Numbered from the stretch's first letter, positions 8,945-18,221 are shown. The stretch: 64,000 nt of DNA from Photobacterium angustum (GCF_003026365.1 NZ_PYOM01000026.1:1-64000), one strand, 5' to 3'. Numbers and translations are program-made. The notes: generated from the sequence alone by a model not told the origin.

Positions 8945-9421
8945 ATGAGTCGCCAATTTAATGCTGATCTTGAACTACAGCATATCTATATTGAAGTGCA
9001 TGCTGAACGTTATCATCACCTAAAAGCATTTATAGAAGCGTATTACTGTTTTACTAATGGTGCCGTCACTAGGCAAGATAAACCTGATTGGCAAGCAATT
9101 TTAGATATAGGTATTCGAACAACAAATGCAGCTAAGATCATGGATCGTAAATTGCTTATTAGAGATATGTTAGTGCCGTTATCTGTAATAATTGGCTATA
9201 TGAAAGCAATGGTAAGAGATGATGTTTTGACTATTGAAGGCTTGCGTAATCTATTAAATGAGCAATTGCAGTATGTAGTAATGACACGTGAAGAATATGC
9301 TTATTTATCAAAGCAAGGGCTACGAGATGCAATGCCGATAAGCTTTTACCAGCGAGAGCATAAACACTATAAGCAGATTTCAGCGCGTTATGATGTGGCA
9401 GGTATCACATTAGTCGAGTAG
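8945..9421 (+). CDS. Conserved hypothetical protein
   Basis: 158 residues, soluble, largely helical, with a Tyr/His-rich N-terminal third (HIYIEVHAERYHHL). No known motif, signal peptide or membrane span. It lies 92 bases before the desaturase gene on the same strand and could share its transcript. I do not recognise the family. Confidence 0.55.
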   Translation: MSRQFNADLELQHIYIEVHAERYHHLKAFIEAYYCFTNGAVTRQDKPDWQAILDIGIRTTNAAKIMDRKLLIRDMLVPLSVIIGYMKAMVRDDVLTIEGLRNLLNEQLQYVVMTREEYAYLSKQGLRDAMPISFYQREHKHYKQISARYDVAGITLVE

Positions 9422-9513
9422 GTCGTATGAAAATGCAGCGTATCTATTGATAGTCGTAAATAGCGCATATATTCTGGCTTACATGTGTACGCTGAATGTA
9501 GAGTGATTATAGG

Positions 9514-10647
9514 ATGACAACTCAACAGCAAAAACCCCCTGTACTTTGGTTAAATGTCGCAGTGTTTAGTGTGACGTTACTGGTTGCGATAATTGGTGTT
9601 CCGCTTTATGCGTACCAATATGGTTTCGATTGGACACAAATATTAATGTTGGTTGTAGCATTTAGCTTTTGTGGTATGTCCATAACTGCGGGATATCACC
9701 GTTTATGGTCACATAAAACTTATCAAGCTAATGCATTGCTCCGCTTCATTTTTGCAATTGGCGGTGCATTTGCTTTGCAAAATAGTATTTTGCATTGGTC
9801 TTCAGATCATCGTATTCATCACCGCCATGTTGATAATAATGATAAAGATCCTTATTCGGCGAAAAAAGGTTTCTTTTATAGTCATATTGGCTGGATGTTA
9901 CGTGATTACCAAGCGAGTCGATACCATGACTACGACAATTGCCGTGATTTACAAAAAGATAGAATAGTAATGTGGCAGCATAAATATTATTTATTGTTGG
10001 CGATTGGTACTAATTTCGGTATTCCATTAGCTTTTGGGTTGATTCATGGTGATATTTGGGGGGCATTATTGCTTGTTGGTTTTCTTCGATTAGTACTAAG
10101 CCACCATACGACGTTTTTCATCAATTCATTGGCACATATTTGGGGTTCTCAGCCTTATACTGATAGAAATACCGCCCGTGATAACGGATTTTTGGCTTTT
10201 TTGACTTTTGGTGAGGGCTATCATAACTATCACCATATTTTTGAAAACGACTATAGAAATGGTATTTGCTGGTGGCAATTTGACCCAACTAAATGGTTGA
10301 TTAAGGTATGTTCGTGGATAGGTTGGACAAGAAATTTGAAAGTTACGCCAGCTGACCGAATTGAAAAAACCAAAGCAAAAATGCAATTTAAACGAATTCA
10401 ACAACAGTTGAGTAAGATGCCGAACAATGTTGCAAGGCTAACGCAGCTTCAACAAGAGTATGAAGCTTTGATTGCTAAAATTTCAGATTATTATCAAGCA
10501 AAAAAGTATTTACTTGATATGGAGAAGCAAAAGATAGCCGATAGCTATGATAATTTTGAATTTATTCAGCAATATAAATCAATGCAAATCAGACTAGAGC
10601 AACAACGGCGTGCATGGAAAGGTTTGATGCAGCAATATACCACGTAG
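9514..10647 (+). CDS. Acyl-lipid/acyl-CoA delta-9-type fatty acid desaturase
   Basis: 377 residues. It carries the three histidine boxes of membrane di-iron desaturases: HRLWSH (about residue 63), HRIHHRHVDNNDKDP (about 104) and EGYHNYHH (about 236), with four hydrophobic helices between them. The enzyme introduces a cis double bond into saturated acyl chains using O2, typical for membrane-fluidity control in cold marine bacteria. The last 100 residues form a basic, Gln-rich coiled-coil-like tail beyond the catalytic core. It ends at a strong terminator (10681-10722). Confidence 0.9.
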   Translation: MTTQQQKPPVLWLNVAVFSVTLLVAIIGVPLYAYQYGFDWTQILMLVVAFSFCGMSITAGYHRLWSHKTYQANALLRFIFAIGGAFALQNSILHWSSDHRIHHRHVDNNDKDPYSAKKGFFYSHIGWMLRDYQASRYHDYDNCRDLQKDRIVMWQHKYYLLLAIGTNFGIPLAFGLIHGDIWGALLLVGFLRLVLSHHTTFFINSLAHIWGSQPYTDRNTARDNGFLAFLTFGEGYHNYHHIFENDYRNGICWWQFDPTKWLIKVCSWIGWTRNLKVTPADRIEKTKAKMQFKRIQQQLSKMPNNVARLTQLQQEYEALIAKISDYYQAKKYLLDMEKQKIADSYDNFEFIQQYKSMQIRLEQQRRAWKGLMQQYTT

Positions 10648-10680
10648 CTTGCCAAGCCCTGTAGTATTGAAACTGTAATT

Positions 10681-10722
10681 AAAGAGTTGTTAAGTTTACC
10701 GTAACCTAACAGCTCTTTTTTT
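10681..10722 (+). terminator. Intrinsic terminator of the desaturase gene
   Basis: The stem AAAGAGTTGTTA with TAACAGCTCTTT (one G-T pair) and a 14-base loop is followed by T residues. The remaining 250 bases up to the next gene show only an AT-rich leader. Confidence 0.75.
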
Positions 10723-10973
10723 GTATTAACGGTATAGTAGTATAGATATAATTGATTTTACTATTATTCGCATAGTTAAGTTATGTAACTGATTGATTAA
10801 AATAATTTGCTTAATCTAAAACATAATGCTCGCTAGTAGAAATTGCTTATATAAAGTACTATGGATTGTAGAGATTTGTTTATAGTTTGTATTAGAAATT
10901 AATACTGACTATGCAACAAAATGTTTGGGTTTGTTGCAAATAGACTCAGGAATTTATTAACGGAGACGTCGTT

Positions 10974-11876
10974 TTGTACCGCGCATTGCTTCTTTCACTT
11001 ACTTGTTTGGTATCTTCTGCTGTAAATGCAATTGAATATCAATTACCAACCGATGGTAGTAATATCGTTGGCACACCTAACTATTATGAAGTACAAAAAG
11101 GGGATAGTCTTTCTGACATTGCCAATAAGTATAACGTTGGTTTTTTAGGCATGATGGCTGCGAATAAAGGTATTGATCCTTTTCTTCCTGCTCCTGGACG
11201 TTTGCTTCAGGTGCCAACCAAGGTTGTATTACCAGATGTTGCCCATAAGGGGATAGTGGTCAACCTTGCGGAACTTCGTTTGTATTACTTTCCAAAAGAC
11301 GATGCATCAAAAGTTTATATCTTCCCTATTGGTATCGGTCGAGTTGGACGTGAAACCCCAAGTATGACAACAAGTATCAATGAAAAAGTGAAGAATCCAA
11401 CGTGGACACCTCCAGCTTCTATTCGTAAAGAACATGCTGCAAGGGGAGATATTCTTCCTGCAGTTGTACCTGCTGGTCCTGATAATCCATTAGGTGACTA
11501 TAAAATGCGTTTAGCTTATGGTCATGGAGAATATCTAATTCACGGTACTAACAAAGATTTTGGTATTGGTATGCGCGTTAGTGGTGGCTGTATTCGTATG
11601 AACCCATGGGATGTTGAGTGGTTATTCCCACACGTTGCGTTAGGCACACAAGTTCGCATTATTAATCAACCAGTAAAGTATTCAGTTGAACCTAACGGAC
11701 AGATCGTTGTTGAAGTTCATGCGCCATTATCGAAAGATGAATCACAAATGGGTGAAAAGAAAGTGGTAACAGCGCCAGCAAAACTGATTGATGATTTGAA
11801 TTACAACAATGATGCTTATCAGGTACTCACCAAGGCATTAGATAATCAAACTGGTATTCCTGTTGTTTTAAATTAA
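10974..11876 (+). CDS. L,D-transpeptidase with LysM domain (ErfK/YbiS/YcfS/YnhG type)
   Basis: 300 residues, exported to the periplasm by a signal peptide (residues 1-19, cleavage after VNA). A LysM peptidoglycan-binding module spans about 38-82 (YEVQKGDSLSDIANKYNV). The YkuD catalytic domain spans about 92-235 with His190 in YLIHGTN and nucleophile Cys206 in SGGCIRM. This family either attaches Lpp to peptidoglycan or makes 3-3 crosslinks; lpp lies 450 bases downstream on the opposite strand, which favours the Lpp-linking role. Translation starts at TTG preceded by GGAG. Confidence 0.9.
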   Translation: MYRALLLSLTCLVSSAVNAIEYQLPTDGSNIVGTPNYYEVQKGDSLSDIANKYNVGFLGMMAANKGIDPFLPAPGRLLQVPTKVVLPDVAHKGIVVNLAELRLYYFPKDDASKVYIFPIGIGRVGRETPSMTTSINEKVKNPTWTPPASIRKEHAARGDILPAVVPAGPDNPLGDYKMRLAYGHGEYLIHGTNKDFGIGMRVSGGCIRMNPWDVEWLFPHVALGTQVRIINQPVKYSVEPNGQIVVEVHAPLSKDESQMGEKKVVTAPAKLIDDLNYNNDAYQVLTKALDNQTGIPVVLN

Positions 11877-11895
11877 TTATATTTGAAATGATATT

Positions 11896-11924
11896 AAACG
11901 AGAGCCTATGCTCTCGTTTTTTTT
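11896..11924 (+). terminator. Intrinsic terminator of the L,D-transpeptidase gene
   Basis: A perfect 9-bp stem AAACGAGAG/CTCTCGTTT with a 6-base loop and an eight-T run. Confidence 0.9.
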
Positions 11925-12270
11925 ATCTAAATATTGTGTGTAATAACGTTGGTAATGGATTTGATGGTTTGTATGAATATTTGTATTAATAGCTGGAATA
12001 AAGTGCTATAGAAGCTTTAAAAGCCTTATTATTTGATAAAGTATATTTATATAAGTATTCGAATTAAGTGTATTTAAAATTAACTTATCAACCGTAAGCT
12101 CGTCTCTATCTACTCAAATTGAAGTTAATAAATGGTAAGGTGAAATTGTCAAAAGGGGATTTTTCTAATTTCAGAATAGGGAATTGAATGCTTGATAGAG
12201 GCAATTATCGGTAATTATTAAAAGAGGTGTGATTGATGCTGTGAATGAATCTATTGGTCTTTATTTTGAT
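11925..12270. other. Intergenic region between convergent terminators
   Basis: I see no gene, RNA or repeat. The region is AT-rich and lies between the 3' ends of two convergent genes. Confidence 0.4.
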
Positions 12271-12302
12271 AAAAAAAGAGATGGCTTATAAAAAGCCATC
12301 TC
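12271..12302 (-). terminator. Intrinsic terminator of lpp
   Basis: Read on the minus strand, a perfect 10-bp stem GAGATGGCTT/AAGCCATCTC is followed by seven T residues. Confidence 0.9.
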
Positions 12303-12327
12303 CTTAAAGTATTTAAGCTAAGACAAA

Positions 12328-12588
12328 TTACTTAGTGTAAGAACCAGCAATGTTGTCGATACGCTTGTTAGCACGCATAGCTTCTTGGTAAGCCGCGTCT
12401 GATGCTGCACGAGAGTCGTTTACAGCGCTAACGATTTGGTCTTGTTGACCTTGTAGTGCACTTACTTGCTCAGCTAAAGTGTCTACTTTGTTAGTAAGAG
12501 TTTGCATTTGGTCTGCGTCAGTGCTTGAACAACCTACTAGAGATGCAGATAGTAGAAGACCAGCTAAGATAGTTACAGTACGTTTCAT
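12328..12588 (-). CDS. lpp: Lpp, major outer-membrane (Braun) lipoprotein
   Basis: 86 residues. The signal peptide ends in the lipobox LVGC (Cys20). The mature part is a heptad-repeat coiled coil (MQTLTNKVDTLAEQVSAL and onward) that would trimerise. It ends in Tyr-Thr-Lys; the terminal Lys is the residue linked to peptidoglycan by L,D-transpeptidases. Codon use is strongly restricted, as expected for a highly expressed gene. The ribosome site is GGAGAT. A candidate linking enzyme is encoded at 10974-11876. Confidence 0.92.
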   Translation of the reverse strand: MKRTVTILAGLLLSASLVGCSSTDADQMQTLTNKVDTLAEQVSALQGQQDQIVSAVNDSRAASDAAYQEAMRANKRIDNIAGSYTK

Positions 12589-12654
12589 TTTTTATAAATC
12601 TCCATATTGATTTTGCCACTACAACTGAGTGTGAAAGTTTGAGTTGGCAAATTC

Positions 12655-12683
12655 ATTATGGCATAACTTCTTAAAATTGCTCA
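12655..12683 (-). promoter_or_regulatory. Probable lpp promoter
   Basis: On the minus strand, TGAGCA (-35, 12683-12678) is separated by 17 bases from CATAAT (-10, 12660-12655), with an upstream TG extension. It lies about 70 bases before the lpp ATG. Start point inferred, not shown. Confidence 0.5.
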
Positions 12684-13037
12684 TTAATTTTTTTCGCACA
12701 GTTCAAAAAAATCACGTTAATATCGAGTTTTTGGTTAAAAAATAAACAATTATGACATTAAATTTTCATACCGTTTTAGTGACTAACTATGCGTAATCCC
12801 GCTTGTAATAAGGGCTGGCGCTATATTTATGACTTCAAATAAACTAATAGGTCAGGTTTATGTAAAAAAATTTTATTAACAAAAAATGGAATACAACAGA
12901 CGAATAAATGAACGAAAATGCAAATAAAAAATGAGAGTAGCTTCACATGTTTTTTTGATTATCGATTTCGTATATTAGTATTTAAATATCACCTGATAAG
13001 TGCTTTGTTGCATATTTTACTGAGAAGTTTATCATTA
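12684..13037. other. AT-rich intergenic region
   Basis: No gene is seen. The region contains A/T tracts upstream of the lpp promoter that could act as an UP element, and the 3' flank of the SCO gene. Confidence 0.35.
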
Positions 13038-13634
13038 TTATGCATTGGGCACACTTTTAATGATGTCTGGAATTATTGAAATCAGTGGCGCAGGGTTGTG
13101 CAGGTGTGGCACTTTTTCGATAAGCTCACCGTTAGGTAATAAGATGTAAAAGTAAGAGTTGTGATCGATCACGTATTCAAGGGCTGAATCATTTAAATCT
13201 GTCCGTATGTAAAGTACACCGTATTTCTCAGCGAGTTCTTTTGTTTGTTCTTGTGTTCCTGTCATACCCGAAATAGATGAGTGGAAGTGTTTTGCATAGT
13301 TAGCCGTTTTTACTGCAGTATCTCGCTCTGGATCTAAAGTAATAAATATTGGCCAGATTTTTTTGAGTTGCTCTGCAGGAATTTGTTTCAAGGCTGCAGA
13401 CATAACTGCTAATGATGTTGGACATACATCAGGGCATTGAGTGAAGCCAAAATAAACTAAACGTATTCTTGGATCTTCGGGATTATAGAGGTCAACGGCC
13501 TGGTTGCCTGATTCTAGAATATTAAGAGGGTAATGAGGCTCTATAGCGAGTGATGGGTCGCGGCTATCAAGTATATAGCTTGTTGTTAGTCCTGCGATTA
13601 ATGCGATGGCTAGAATAACCCATTGGTATTTCAT
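13038..13634 (-). CDS. SCO1/SenC-family copper chaperone-like thioredoxin-fold protein
   Basis: 198 residues from the ATG at 13634, which has an AAGGAT ribosome site six bases upstream; a longer frame from a TTG is less likely. One N-terminal membrane anchor (residues 4-22) precedes a periplasmic thioredoxin fold with the copper-binding CPDVC motif (Cys67, Cys71) in FGFTQCPDVCPTS and the conserved His in VIDHNSYFY. The family helps deliver copper to the CuA centre of cytochrome oxidase or acts as a thiol reductase. No oxidase genes are adjacent. Confidence 0.88.
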   Translation of the reverse strand: MKYQWVILAIALIAGLTTSYILDSRDPSLAIEPHYPLNILESGNQAVDLYNPEDPRIRLVYFGFTQCPDVCPTSLAVMSAALKQIPAEQLKKIWPIFITLDPERDTAVKTANYAKHFHSSISGMTGTQEQTKELAEKYGVLYIRTDLNDSALEYVIDHNSYFYILLPNGELIEKVPHLHNPAPLISIIPDIIKSVPNA

Positions 13635-13754
13635 TTGTTTATCCTTAAACAAGTTAATCGTACAACTGTGATTATGCTTTTAGCTATCTTATAAGTGTAG
13701 GTATGTTTAATACTTTTGTGAGGTAAGTTTATGCCTGTTCTAGATATGCTATTA

Positions 13755-13782
13755 ATAAAAAAGGCAACCAAATGGCTGCCTT
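13755..13782 (-). terminator. Intrinsic terminator of the DUF368 gene
   Basis: Read on the minus strand, the stem AAGGCAGCC/GGTTGCCTT is followed by a run of six T residues, just beyond the DUF368 stop codon. Confidence 0.75.
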
Positions 13783-13805
13783 CTTCAATGAGCTTTACGG
13801 ATAAA

Positions 13806-14726
13806 TTATTTTTGCTCAGTTGCTGCAAACTTTTCTAATCCCCAAACAACCAGAATACCTAGAACCATTGCACCAATAGCGTATCCGATCAGTGCGGGTT
13901 GCCCAGTAACTTGCTCGAAATTTAATGGTGATAAGTTATGTTCAAGTAATGGTACTTGTTCACCATGTGAATTTACACGCCAGCTCACCACTTCTTTCCA
14001 AGGCCAGATCTTGCTTAATGTGCCGATCATTAAACCAGTTAAGAACGTTAGTGCAATATCACGGTAGTTACGAAGAACCCATGATAAGAAGTGTGAAAAA
14101 GATAATAGCCCTACAACACAACCTATTGCGAAAAGACCAAGCGTAACAACATCAATAGATTTAGCAGCCGCAAGGATCGGTGCATACATGCCTAGTAGGA
14201 GTAATATGAAGCTTCCAGATATTCCTGGTAAAATCATGGCACAAATTGCAATAGCACCTGCAATGAGGACGTTGATAGGTGTTGGCTCCATTGCGACAGG
14301 GTGAAGGACGGTAATCCCATAAGCAAATACAGCGCCGATAACAATGGCAATAAATCTATTAATCGACCATTTTTCCACTTGTTTGAACATATGAATCACA
14401 GAGATAATAATCAAACCAAAGAAAAATGACCATAATGGAATTGGATGGGTTTCTAGCATCCAAGTAATTAGTTTAGCGAAGGTAAAAATACTGGTTAAAA
14501 TACCGGCAAATAAACAGATCAAAAAAGTACCGTTGATATGTTCAAATGCTCCTTTAAGCCCTTCTTTCCGAATGATGCCAATAAGCGATGGGTTAATACG
14601 ACGGATGCTCTCAAGTAACGTGTCGTAAATACCAGTGATAAAGGCGATAGTGCCACCAGAAACCCCAGGGACAACATCTGCAGCCCCCATAGCCATGCCT
14701 TTTAGAAAGGTGAAAAGTTTAGTCAT
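13806..14726 (-). CDS. DUF368 (PopT-type) undecaprenyl-phosphate translocase
   Basis: 306 residues from the Met at 14726; the frame is open to 14840 but the extra N-terminus is not family-like. It has about eight to nine membrane helices and the DUF368 signature GMAMGAADVVPGVSGGTIAF near the N-terminus, repeated in reduced form as ILPGISGSFILLLLGMY in the second half. Members of this family have been identified as C55-P (undecaprenyl phosphate) recycling translocases of the inner membrane, supplying the lipid carrier for cell-wall and surface-glycan synthesis. It is a single-gene unit. Confidence 0.85.
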   Translation of the reverse strand: MTKLFTFLKGMAMGAADVVPGVSGGTIAFITGIYDTLLESIRRINPSLIGIIRKEGLKGAFEHINGTFLICLFAGILTSIFTFAKLITWMLETHPIPLWSFFFGLIIISVIHMFKQVEKWSINRFIAIVIGAVFAYGITVLHPVAMEPTPINVLIAGAIAICAMILPGISGSFILLLLGMYAPILAAAKSIDVVTLGLFAIGCVVGLLSFSHFLSWVLRNYRDIALTFLTGLMIGTLSKIWPWKEVVSWRVNSHGEQVPLLEHNLSPLNFEQVTGQPALIGYAIGAMVLGILVVWGLEKFAATEQK

Positions 14727-14885
14727 TAGATTATGTATCTCTATGATAGCCAAAAACATTTGGTGCATTATATAAGTAATGAGAAAGATACTACCATAAA
14801 TCTTGCTTTTAATATCTTGGGATATTTGTAACAAAAGCATGATTGATAGTAATAAATATAGTGACGTGAAATTTTTGATTAGTTG

Positions 14886-15551
14886 TTATAAAGCAGCAAG
14901 TTTGCCTTTCTTTACACTCTTAGCGAAATCAGCAAAGCGTTCACATGGTTTCTGATGGAAGGTGAAATTTGCTTGATTATTACCAATAATATCAAGCAAT
15001 AAGAGTTCTGCTTGATATTTTGCATCTAATAGTTGATCATTATTAAAATAACTAAGTACAGGTGAAATAAGACTTTTATCTACTTTTTGTAAAGAATAAT
15101 AGCATTGGTTTATTGCGATATTATCGTTAAATAACTCCAAAGCTTGAAAGCTAGTTTTGATTTGCTCTTGTGAGTGTAATAACCGTAGGAGTTTATCCCA
15201 GCGTTCTGCAGCTAAAATTCCCATTGCTACATACTCTGAACGTTGGTAGCTTTTTAAAAGCATACGCTCATAGTCATCTCTAATACCATTAGCATTAATA
15301 TCTGAACCGAATAATTCACCATGGACGGCTGTGTCTGGCATTGTATAAGGACGAGGCACTTGATGGCTGCTGACATTTTTTTCAGCTAAGATTTCAAGTG
15401 ATCTAAATTGGTTAAGAGGCAGATCAACATTATGTTGTGTGATTTTTTCAAGAGATAATTTTATTACTCGAGGTATATCTTCGTCTGCTTTTGCAGTCGA
15501 GGCAGAAAAATATGAAAAAAATAATAAAGACATAGTGAATATTTTTTTCAT
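14886..15551 (-). CDS. Hypothetical exported protein
   Basis: 221 residues from the Met at 15551, giving a clean signal peptide (MKKIFTMSLLFF and onward, cleavage after AKA). The frame is open seven codons further. The mature part includes LFGSDINANGIRDDYERML, whose D-I-N-A-N-G-I-R-D-D-Y-E pattern resembles a single calcium-binding dockerin or EF-like loop. It has three cysteines. Unrecognised family. It is separated by about 160 bases from DUF368 on the same strand. Confidence 0.6.
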   Translation of the reverse strand: MKKIFTMSLLFFSYFSASTAKADEDIPRVIKLSLEKITQHNVDLPLNQFRSLEILAEKNVSSHQVPRPYTMPDTAVHGELFGSDINANGIRDDYERMLLKSYQRSEYVAMGILAAERWDKLLRLLHSQEQIKTSFQALELFNDNIAINQCYYSLQKVDKSLISPVLSYFNNDQLLDAKYQAELLLLDIIGNNQANFTFHQKPCERFADFAKSVKKGKLAAL

Positions 15552-15881
15552 ATGATGGTTCTTTGTTTCCATTCATTGTATATATAATTAATCATTACGC
15601 TATTTTATATGAAGAGCAAATTTATCTTAATGAAAATGAGATCGTAAGATAATAAAAGAATGGTAGTTGTAATCATTACTATTAAAATTCACGCTTCCGG
15701 TCACATTCCTCTATAAATCACTTTAAAAACATGATTCTACGATGACATGAAAAGACAGCTCTTATGTTCAGCTTCGATTTAGTTTTGAACTCTATACTGT
15801 ATCTAGAAATTAAGAGTAGATAATCATCAAATTATCTAATTAAAGATATTTATTCATATAGTATCGTAATATAGGAATGAT
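15552..15881. other. Intergenic region between divergent genes
   Basis: It holds the leaders of the exported protein (minus) and of the 30-residue membrane peptide (plus). No repeat or RNA gene was recognised. Confidence 0.35.
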
Positions 15882-15974
15882 ATGCCAGAGCACATATTCG
15901 AAGTGTTATTAGTTATAGCTGCAATAGTTATTGCATTAAGTGTATTTTTAATAGCTGTTACAAATTATGCTTAG
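15882..15974 (+). CDS. 30-residue single-pass membrane peptide
   Basis: Short frame MPEHIFEVLLV...AVTNYA. An acidic N-terminus is followed by about 20 hydrophobic residues. The ATG has an AGGAAT ribosome site with good spacing, and a 7-bp hairpin (15992-16011) follows the stop. These signals and the clean amphipathic-to-membrane pattern support a genuine small protein. Function unknown; such peptides often bind or regulate larger membrane proteins, but nothing here identifies a partner. Confidence 0.5.
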   Translation: MPEHIFEVLLVIAAIVIALSVFLIAVTNYA

Positions 15975-15991
15975 CTCTCTATTAAAAAGTA

Positions 15992-16013
15992 ATAACACAA
16001 AACAATGTGTTAA
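15992..16013. terminator. Hairpin between convergent genes
   Basis: TAACACA-aaacaa-TGTGTTA is a 7-bp perfect stem. It is placed to end both the small peptide transcript (+) and the cheV transcript (-); on the minus strand a T-run follows at a short distance. Confidence 0.45.
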
Positions 16014-16038
16014 AAAGGTTGATAGAGAGTCTAAACAA

Positions 16039-16992
16039 TTACGGGTTTTGCTCTGCTAGTTTTTCCATCATTCGGTTATGTACAACTTCAACAATCAAAT
16101 CGGGTTGGAACTTTGAGATAAATTTATTGCATCCTACTTTCACTGTCATTGCTTCATTGAAACTTCCACTCAATGAGGTATTGAGTGTAATGTATAAGTT
16201 TGACATGCGAGGATCGTGACGAATTTTATGAGTAAGTCGATAGCCATCCATCTCAGGCATTTCTGCATCAGTAAACATCATCAATATTTCATCGGTTACG
16301 GTTTTACCTTCATTGCACCATTGATCTAGTAAGTTATAGGCTTGCTGGCCATTGTTTGCTTCAAATACTTCGATGCCAATTTGAGCGAGTGTTGACTTAA
16401 TTTGATTACGTGCAGTAGGGGAGTCATCAACAATGAGAATTTTATGCCCTTGTAGGTGTTGACTTATATCTCTGTTCAATAATTCGTCAGAAATTTTAAT
16501 ATTGTAATCAATAATATTCGCGAGTACCTTTTCAACATCTATAATACCGACAAGTTGTTTTTGGTTATCACGATGTATTTCACAAATAGCTGTAAGGTAA
16601 TTATTCTTGCCTACTTGATCGGGTGGTGGCTGAATATCTTTCCATGTCATGTTGACGATATTCATTACTTGTCCGACTAAAAAAGCCTGCACCGAACCAT
16701 TATATTCAGTCACTATTAGGTTACTAAGTTCATTAATACCGGTTTCTTTCATACCTATTGAGGTTCGAAGATCGATAACAGGGATTGATACGCCACGAAT
16801 AGATGCCACCCCTTTAACATTTATATGAGATCCAGGGAGGGAATTAAGGTGAGGCACTTTAACAACTTCACGGACTTTGAATACGTTGATAGCAAATAGT
16901 TGTTGGCTTTTCAGCCTAAAGATAAGTAGCTCGAGCCTGTTTTCTCCAACTAATTGGGTTCGCTGATTAACACTGTCAAGAATTGTTGCCAT
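16039..16992 (-). CDS. cheV: CheV chemotaxis coupling protein (CheW + receiver)
   Basis: 317 residues, the usual CheV length. Residues about 18-160 form a CheW-like scaffold domain (FRLKSQQLFAINVFKVREVV; VASIRGVSIPVIDLR). Residues about 184-310 form a response-regulator receiver with acidic pair Asp189-Asp190 (ILIVDDSPTAR), phospho-acceptor Asp242 (MFTDAEMPEMDG) and a C-terminal FISKFQ with the conserved Lys. It couples chemoreceptors to CheA and is tuned by phosphorylation. It is not in a che cluster here, as is common for the extra CheV copies of vibrios. Confidence 0.92.
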   Translation of the reverse strand: MATILDSVNQRTQLVGENRLELLIFRLKSQQLFAINVFKVREVVKVPHLNSLPGSHINVKGVASIRGVSIPVIDLRTSIGMKETGINELSNLIVTEYNGSVQAFLVGQVMNIVNMTWKDIQPPPDQVGKNNYLTAICEIHRDNQKQLVGIIDVEKVLANIIDYNIKISDELLNRDISQHLQGHKILIVDDSPTARNQIKSTLAQIGIEVFEANNGQQAYNLLDQWCNEGKTVTDEILMMFTDAEMPEMDGYRLTHKIRHDPRMSNLYITLNTSLSGSFNEAMTVKVGCNKFISKFQPDLIVEVVHNRMMEKLAEQNP

Positions 16993-17623
16993 GTTTAACC
17001 GTCCTTAGTTAGAGTGATTGGCTTACTGACTAATTAAAGTCTATCGACAGATAAAAAGATTTATTGAATGAAATAAAGAGTAAGGAATGAAGTTTAATGT
17101 TAAACAGTGAGCTAACTCTTAATTTTATGATTGTTAGTTGAGGGTGTGACAGTATTAATTTGCTTATGATGATCATACTGCTCGTTGCTTGAACGCGATG
17201 TAGATTAAAGTTACAACAAAAACAGCAACAAAAAGGGTTAAAATTAACCATTTATTTATATTGATAAAAACTAAGCTCTATTTTTAAAACTTTGGATGAT
17301 TAAGCTCATATTCTGTGATGTTAGACCTATTGCAATAGTGTTTTCATCTAACTATCAACTCATTTCCTGTAAGATCCTCTAAATATAGAGTTGAAATAAG
17401 AATTTTACTTATTTATCAATAAATTAACAATTGATAACTGTATTAGTATAGTCCCCTTTATTTTCAAAGCGTTAAGTGCTTATTGTTTGTTATTTAACAA
17501 TTAATATATAGGTCTTTCAAAAATGAAATCTTTCAATTCATATATACATGTTGCGTTTAAAATGAGAAAATATACCCAGTAGCAATATTTATGATTTTTC
17601 GCTTCACAATTGGATAGGCAAAT
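16993..17623. other. Long AT-rich intergenic region
   Basis: It holds the cheV leader at one end and the leader of the next plus-strand gene at the other. A minus-strand frame at 17030-17251 is open but Cys/Phe/Ser-rich, without a ribosome site, and I do not count it as a gene. I saw no RNA gene or repeat. Confidence 0.35.
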
Positions 17624-18052
17624 ATGAAACTAGCATTGATTTTTTTACTGTCATCTATCGGTGGTGTTTTATCTGGTGACCATTTTCATTCATTTGCTGC
17701 CGGCTTTGGTATTGCAGCCGTTTCTGTGGGAACAGCATATTGGTTAGCATTTCGTTCAACGCGCTACCCGCAATTAGCATTATTATTGTTGTTAGTGGGA
17801 ATGATGGCTAAATTAGCCATTACGATTGCAGGCGTTATGTGGGGATTAAAAGCTGAAGTTATTAACTCACCGTTTGTGTTCTCGTTATCTTACTTATTCT
17901 TCTCTATTGTCGTTACATATGGCTATTTCAAACTAAGAGAGTTTCAAATGTCTATTGCTGCGAAGCGTGTTGTTCTCAATACTCAGCAGGTAGAAATAGT
18001 TGAAAATAACAATAAATCGTCAAGACACTTATCTCAACTCTCTCCTAATTAA
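17624..18052 (+). CDS. Small membrane protein with AtpI-like topology
   Basis: 142 residues with four hydrophobic segments (about 1-17, 22-42, 51-70 and 82-103) and a hydrophilic C-terminal tail of about 40 residues. The size and four-helix layout resemble ATP-synthase subunit I, but there is no atp operon and no diagnostic motif, so this is only a topology comparison. Conserved-looking features are GDHFHSFAAGFG in the first loop and a Lys in the third helix (MMAKLAITIAG). It ends at a very strong terminator. Confidence 0.55.
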   Translation: MKLALIFLLSSIGGVLSGDHFHSFAAGFGIAAVSVGTAYWLAFRSTRYPQLALLLLLVGMMAKLAITIAGVMWGLKAEVINSPFVFSLSYLFFSIVVTYGYFKLREFQMSIAAKRVVLNTQQVEIVENNNKSSRHLSQLSPN

Positions 18053-18085
18053 TTATAAAGTTTAGATAGTGCGATAATTGCTCAA

Positions 18086-18126
18086 TAAAAAGGCCAAGTC
18101 AGAGAATGACTTGGCCTTTTTATTTT
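18086..18126 (+). terminator. Intrinsic terminator, 13-bp perfect stem
   Basis: AAAAGGCCAAGTC-agagaat-GACTTGGCCTTTT is followed by T-rich sequence. It could work in both directions. Confidence 0.9.
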
Positions 18127-18185
18127 CAAGCAGCTTACAGATACGTATTCAACCAATAGCTACAGATTACCGTTAGATAGAAGTA

Positions 18186-18221
18186 ACAAAAAATCCAACT
18201 GTATGATTACAGTTGGATTTT
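18186..18221 (-). terminator. Intrinsic terminator of nagA
   Basis: Read on the minus strand, AAATCCAACTGTA and TACAGTTGGATTT form a 13-bp perfect stem with a 4-base loop and a T-run. Confidence 0.9.

Noticed and set aside
14727..14840. Longer N-terminus for the DUF368 gene
   Set aside because: The 38 extra residues do not resemble the family, whose members begin shortly before the GMAMGAADVVPG block.
17030..17251. Open frame of 73 codons on the minus strand
   Set aside because: Composition is Cys/Phe/Ser-rich as expected for a chance frame in AT-rich DNA. It has no ribosome site and no protein-like pattern.
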